This document shows positions 5,169-5,334 of a stretch of DNA of 5,334 nucleotides, one piece after another. The notes under the pieces are model-generated. The model was given only the letters and a program-made list of their open reading frames with translations. It searched no databases and had not been told where the DNA came from. The position numbers were made by a program, and so were the translations under genes. The stretch's first letter is position 1, and each line of letters begins with the position of its first letter. This DNA comes from Clostridia bacterium (GTDB lineage Bacteria; Bacillota; Clostridia; Oscillospirales; Acutalibacteraceae). Where the stretch lies: positions 1-5,334 of the forward strand of contig JAILDS010000103.1 in the NCBI GenBank assembly GCA_024689165.1, given 5' to 3'.

Positions 5169-5180
5169 ACAACCTACTTA

Positions 5181-5222
5181 CTATTCCCTATTTTCTATTC
5201 CCTATTGCCTATTCCCTATTAT
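5181..5222. repeat. Three tandem 14-bp units, CTATTCCCTATT-NN
   Basis: Units at 5181-5194, 5195-5208 and 5209-5222 share an identical 12-base core, CTATTCCCTATT. They differ only in the last two bases (TT, GC, AT). The core itself resembles a doubled CTATTC/CCTATT. Confidence 0.85.
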
Positions 5223-5226
5223 CTCA

Positions 5227-5254
5227 CTTCATCCTTCATACTTCATACTTCATA
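5227..5254. repeat. Four tandem 7-bp units, CTTCATA
   Basis: CTTCATC (5227-5233) is followed by three exact CTTCATA units (5234-5254). The last unit runs into the palindrome at 5250-5266. The array begins four bases after the 14-bp tandem repeat. Confidence 0.8.
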
Positions 5255-5266
5255 CTCAGAGTATGA
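5250..5266. repeat. 8-bp palindrome over the stop codon of the minus-strand gene
   Basis: TCATACTC (5250-5257) and GAGTATGA (5259-5266) are exact reverse complements around one A. The stop of the minus-strand frame (bases 5256-5258) lies at its centre. With a one-base spacer it is more likely a DNA palindrome than a stable RNA hairpin. Confidence 0.6.
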
Positions 5267-5334
5267 CCGTGCTCTCGGGAGCTTCTTCGTCCGAAGCGGA
5301 TTCGGGAGCGGGGGCCGGGGCCGGAGCCGGGGCA
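5256..5334 (-). CDS. Unknown protein, Ala-Pro-rich C-terminal tail (5' end outside window)
   Basis: On the minus strand the frame entering from the right is open for 25 codons and stops at TGA (bases 5258-5256). It reads five Ala-Pro pairs, then ESASDEEAPESTVIL. Alternating Ala-Pro followed by an acidic stretch is typical of flexible linkers or disordered tails in bacterial proteins; the family cannot be told. The plus strand is also open here (ATG 5263, MTVLSGASSSEADSG then Gly-Ala repeats), but that frame has no ribosome site and follows a tandem repeat, so the minus reading is preferred. Convergent orientation with the transporter fits the terminator and repeat-filled spacer between them. 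Confidence 0.5.
   Translation of the reverse strand, partial: APAPAPAPAPESASDEEAPESTVIL

Larger units (their letters stand above)
4608..5255. other. Gene-free, repeat-filled spacer between convergent genes
   Basis: About 650 bases between the transporter terminator and the stop of the minus-strand gene hold no frame with both a ribosome site and protein-like composition. The open frames here on both strands overlap hairpin repeats and read as Arg/Pro/Ser-rich translations of them. From left to right I see a degenerate GGGGCGGGC...GCCC copy (about 4651-4682), a 17-mer direct repeat flanking a perfect 35-base hairpin, a 10-bp palindrome, two more hairpin copies, a 99-base nested quasi-palindrome and two short tandem arrays. 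Convergent placement explains how repeats can build up without harming promoters. Confidence 0.75.

Noticed and set aside
4720..5172. Minus-strand frame of 150 codons through the spacer
   Set aside because: Its translation is a read-through of the hairpin repeats and the nested palindrome (Arg/Pro/Ser-rich) with no domain signal; openness is explained by high G+C.

Overview
The window reads as high-GC chromosomal DNA (coding parts roughly 65-70% G+C by eye) from an uncultured member of the Clostridia/Firmicutes, perhaps Oscillospiraceae-like. The grounds are indirect: a strong GGAGG ribosome site before a TTG start, an OGG-type 8-oxoguanine glycosylase, a Na/Pi transporter fused to a PhoU-like domain, and a spacer full of short hairpin repeats of the kind often seen in gut Firmicutes assemblies. 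No single marker fixes the taxon.

Layout: (1) 2-124, C-terminal end of a gene that looks like serine hydroxymethyltransferase (glyA); (2) 121-1491, mnmE, the tRNA-modifying GTPase, overlapping the preceding stop codon by 4 bases (ATGA); (3) 1492-1838, a 347-base spacer whose first 280 bases are strikingly AT-rich (about 32% G+C), with a perfect 14-bp inverted repeat, a candidate promoter, a cluster of TGTTCA words and competing weak hairpins; (4) 1839-2690, an 8-oxoguanine DNA glycosylase/AP lyase; (5) 2772-4544, a Na/phosphate cotransporter-family protein with a C-terminal PhoU-like domain, followed by a strong intrinsic terminator (4568-4607); (6) 4608-5255, about 650 bases without a gene, packed with hairpin repeats, a nested quasi-palindrome and two short tandem repeats; (7) 5256-5334 on the minus strand, the Ala-Pro-rich C-terminal tail of a gene entering from the right.

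Functional reading: serine hydroxymethyltransferase makes glycine and 5,10-methylene-tetrahydrofolate, and these are the two small-molecule substrates that MnmE-MnmG uses to build the carboxymethylaminomethyl group on U34 of tRNA. A translationally coupled glyA-mnmE pair would put supply and use of these substrates in one transcript. The glycosylase (repair of oxidised guanine) and the transporter form a second same-strand pair, 81 bases apart, with no obvious shared function. I see no CRISPR array, tRNA, rRNA, transposase or defence system. The least ordinary parts are the AT-rich island after mnmE and the repeat-filled convergent spacer.
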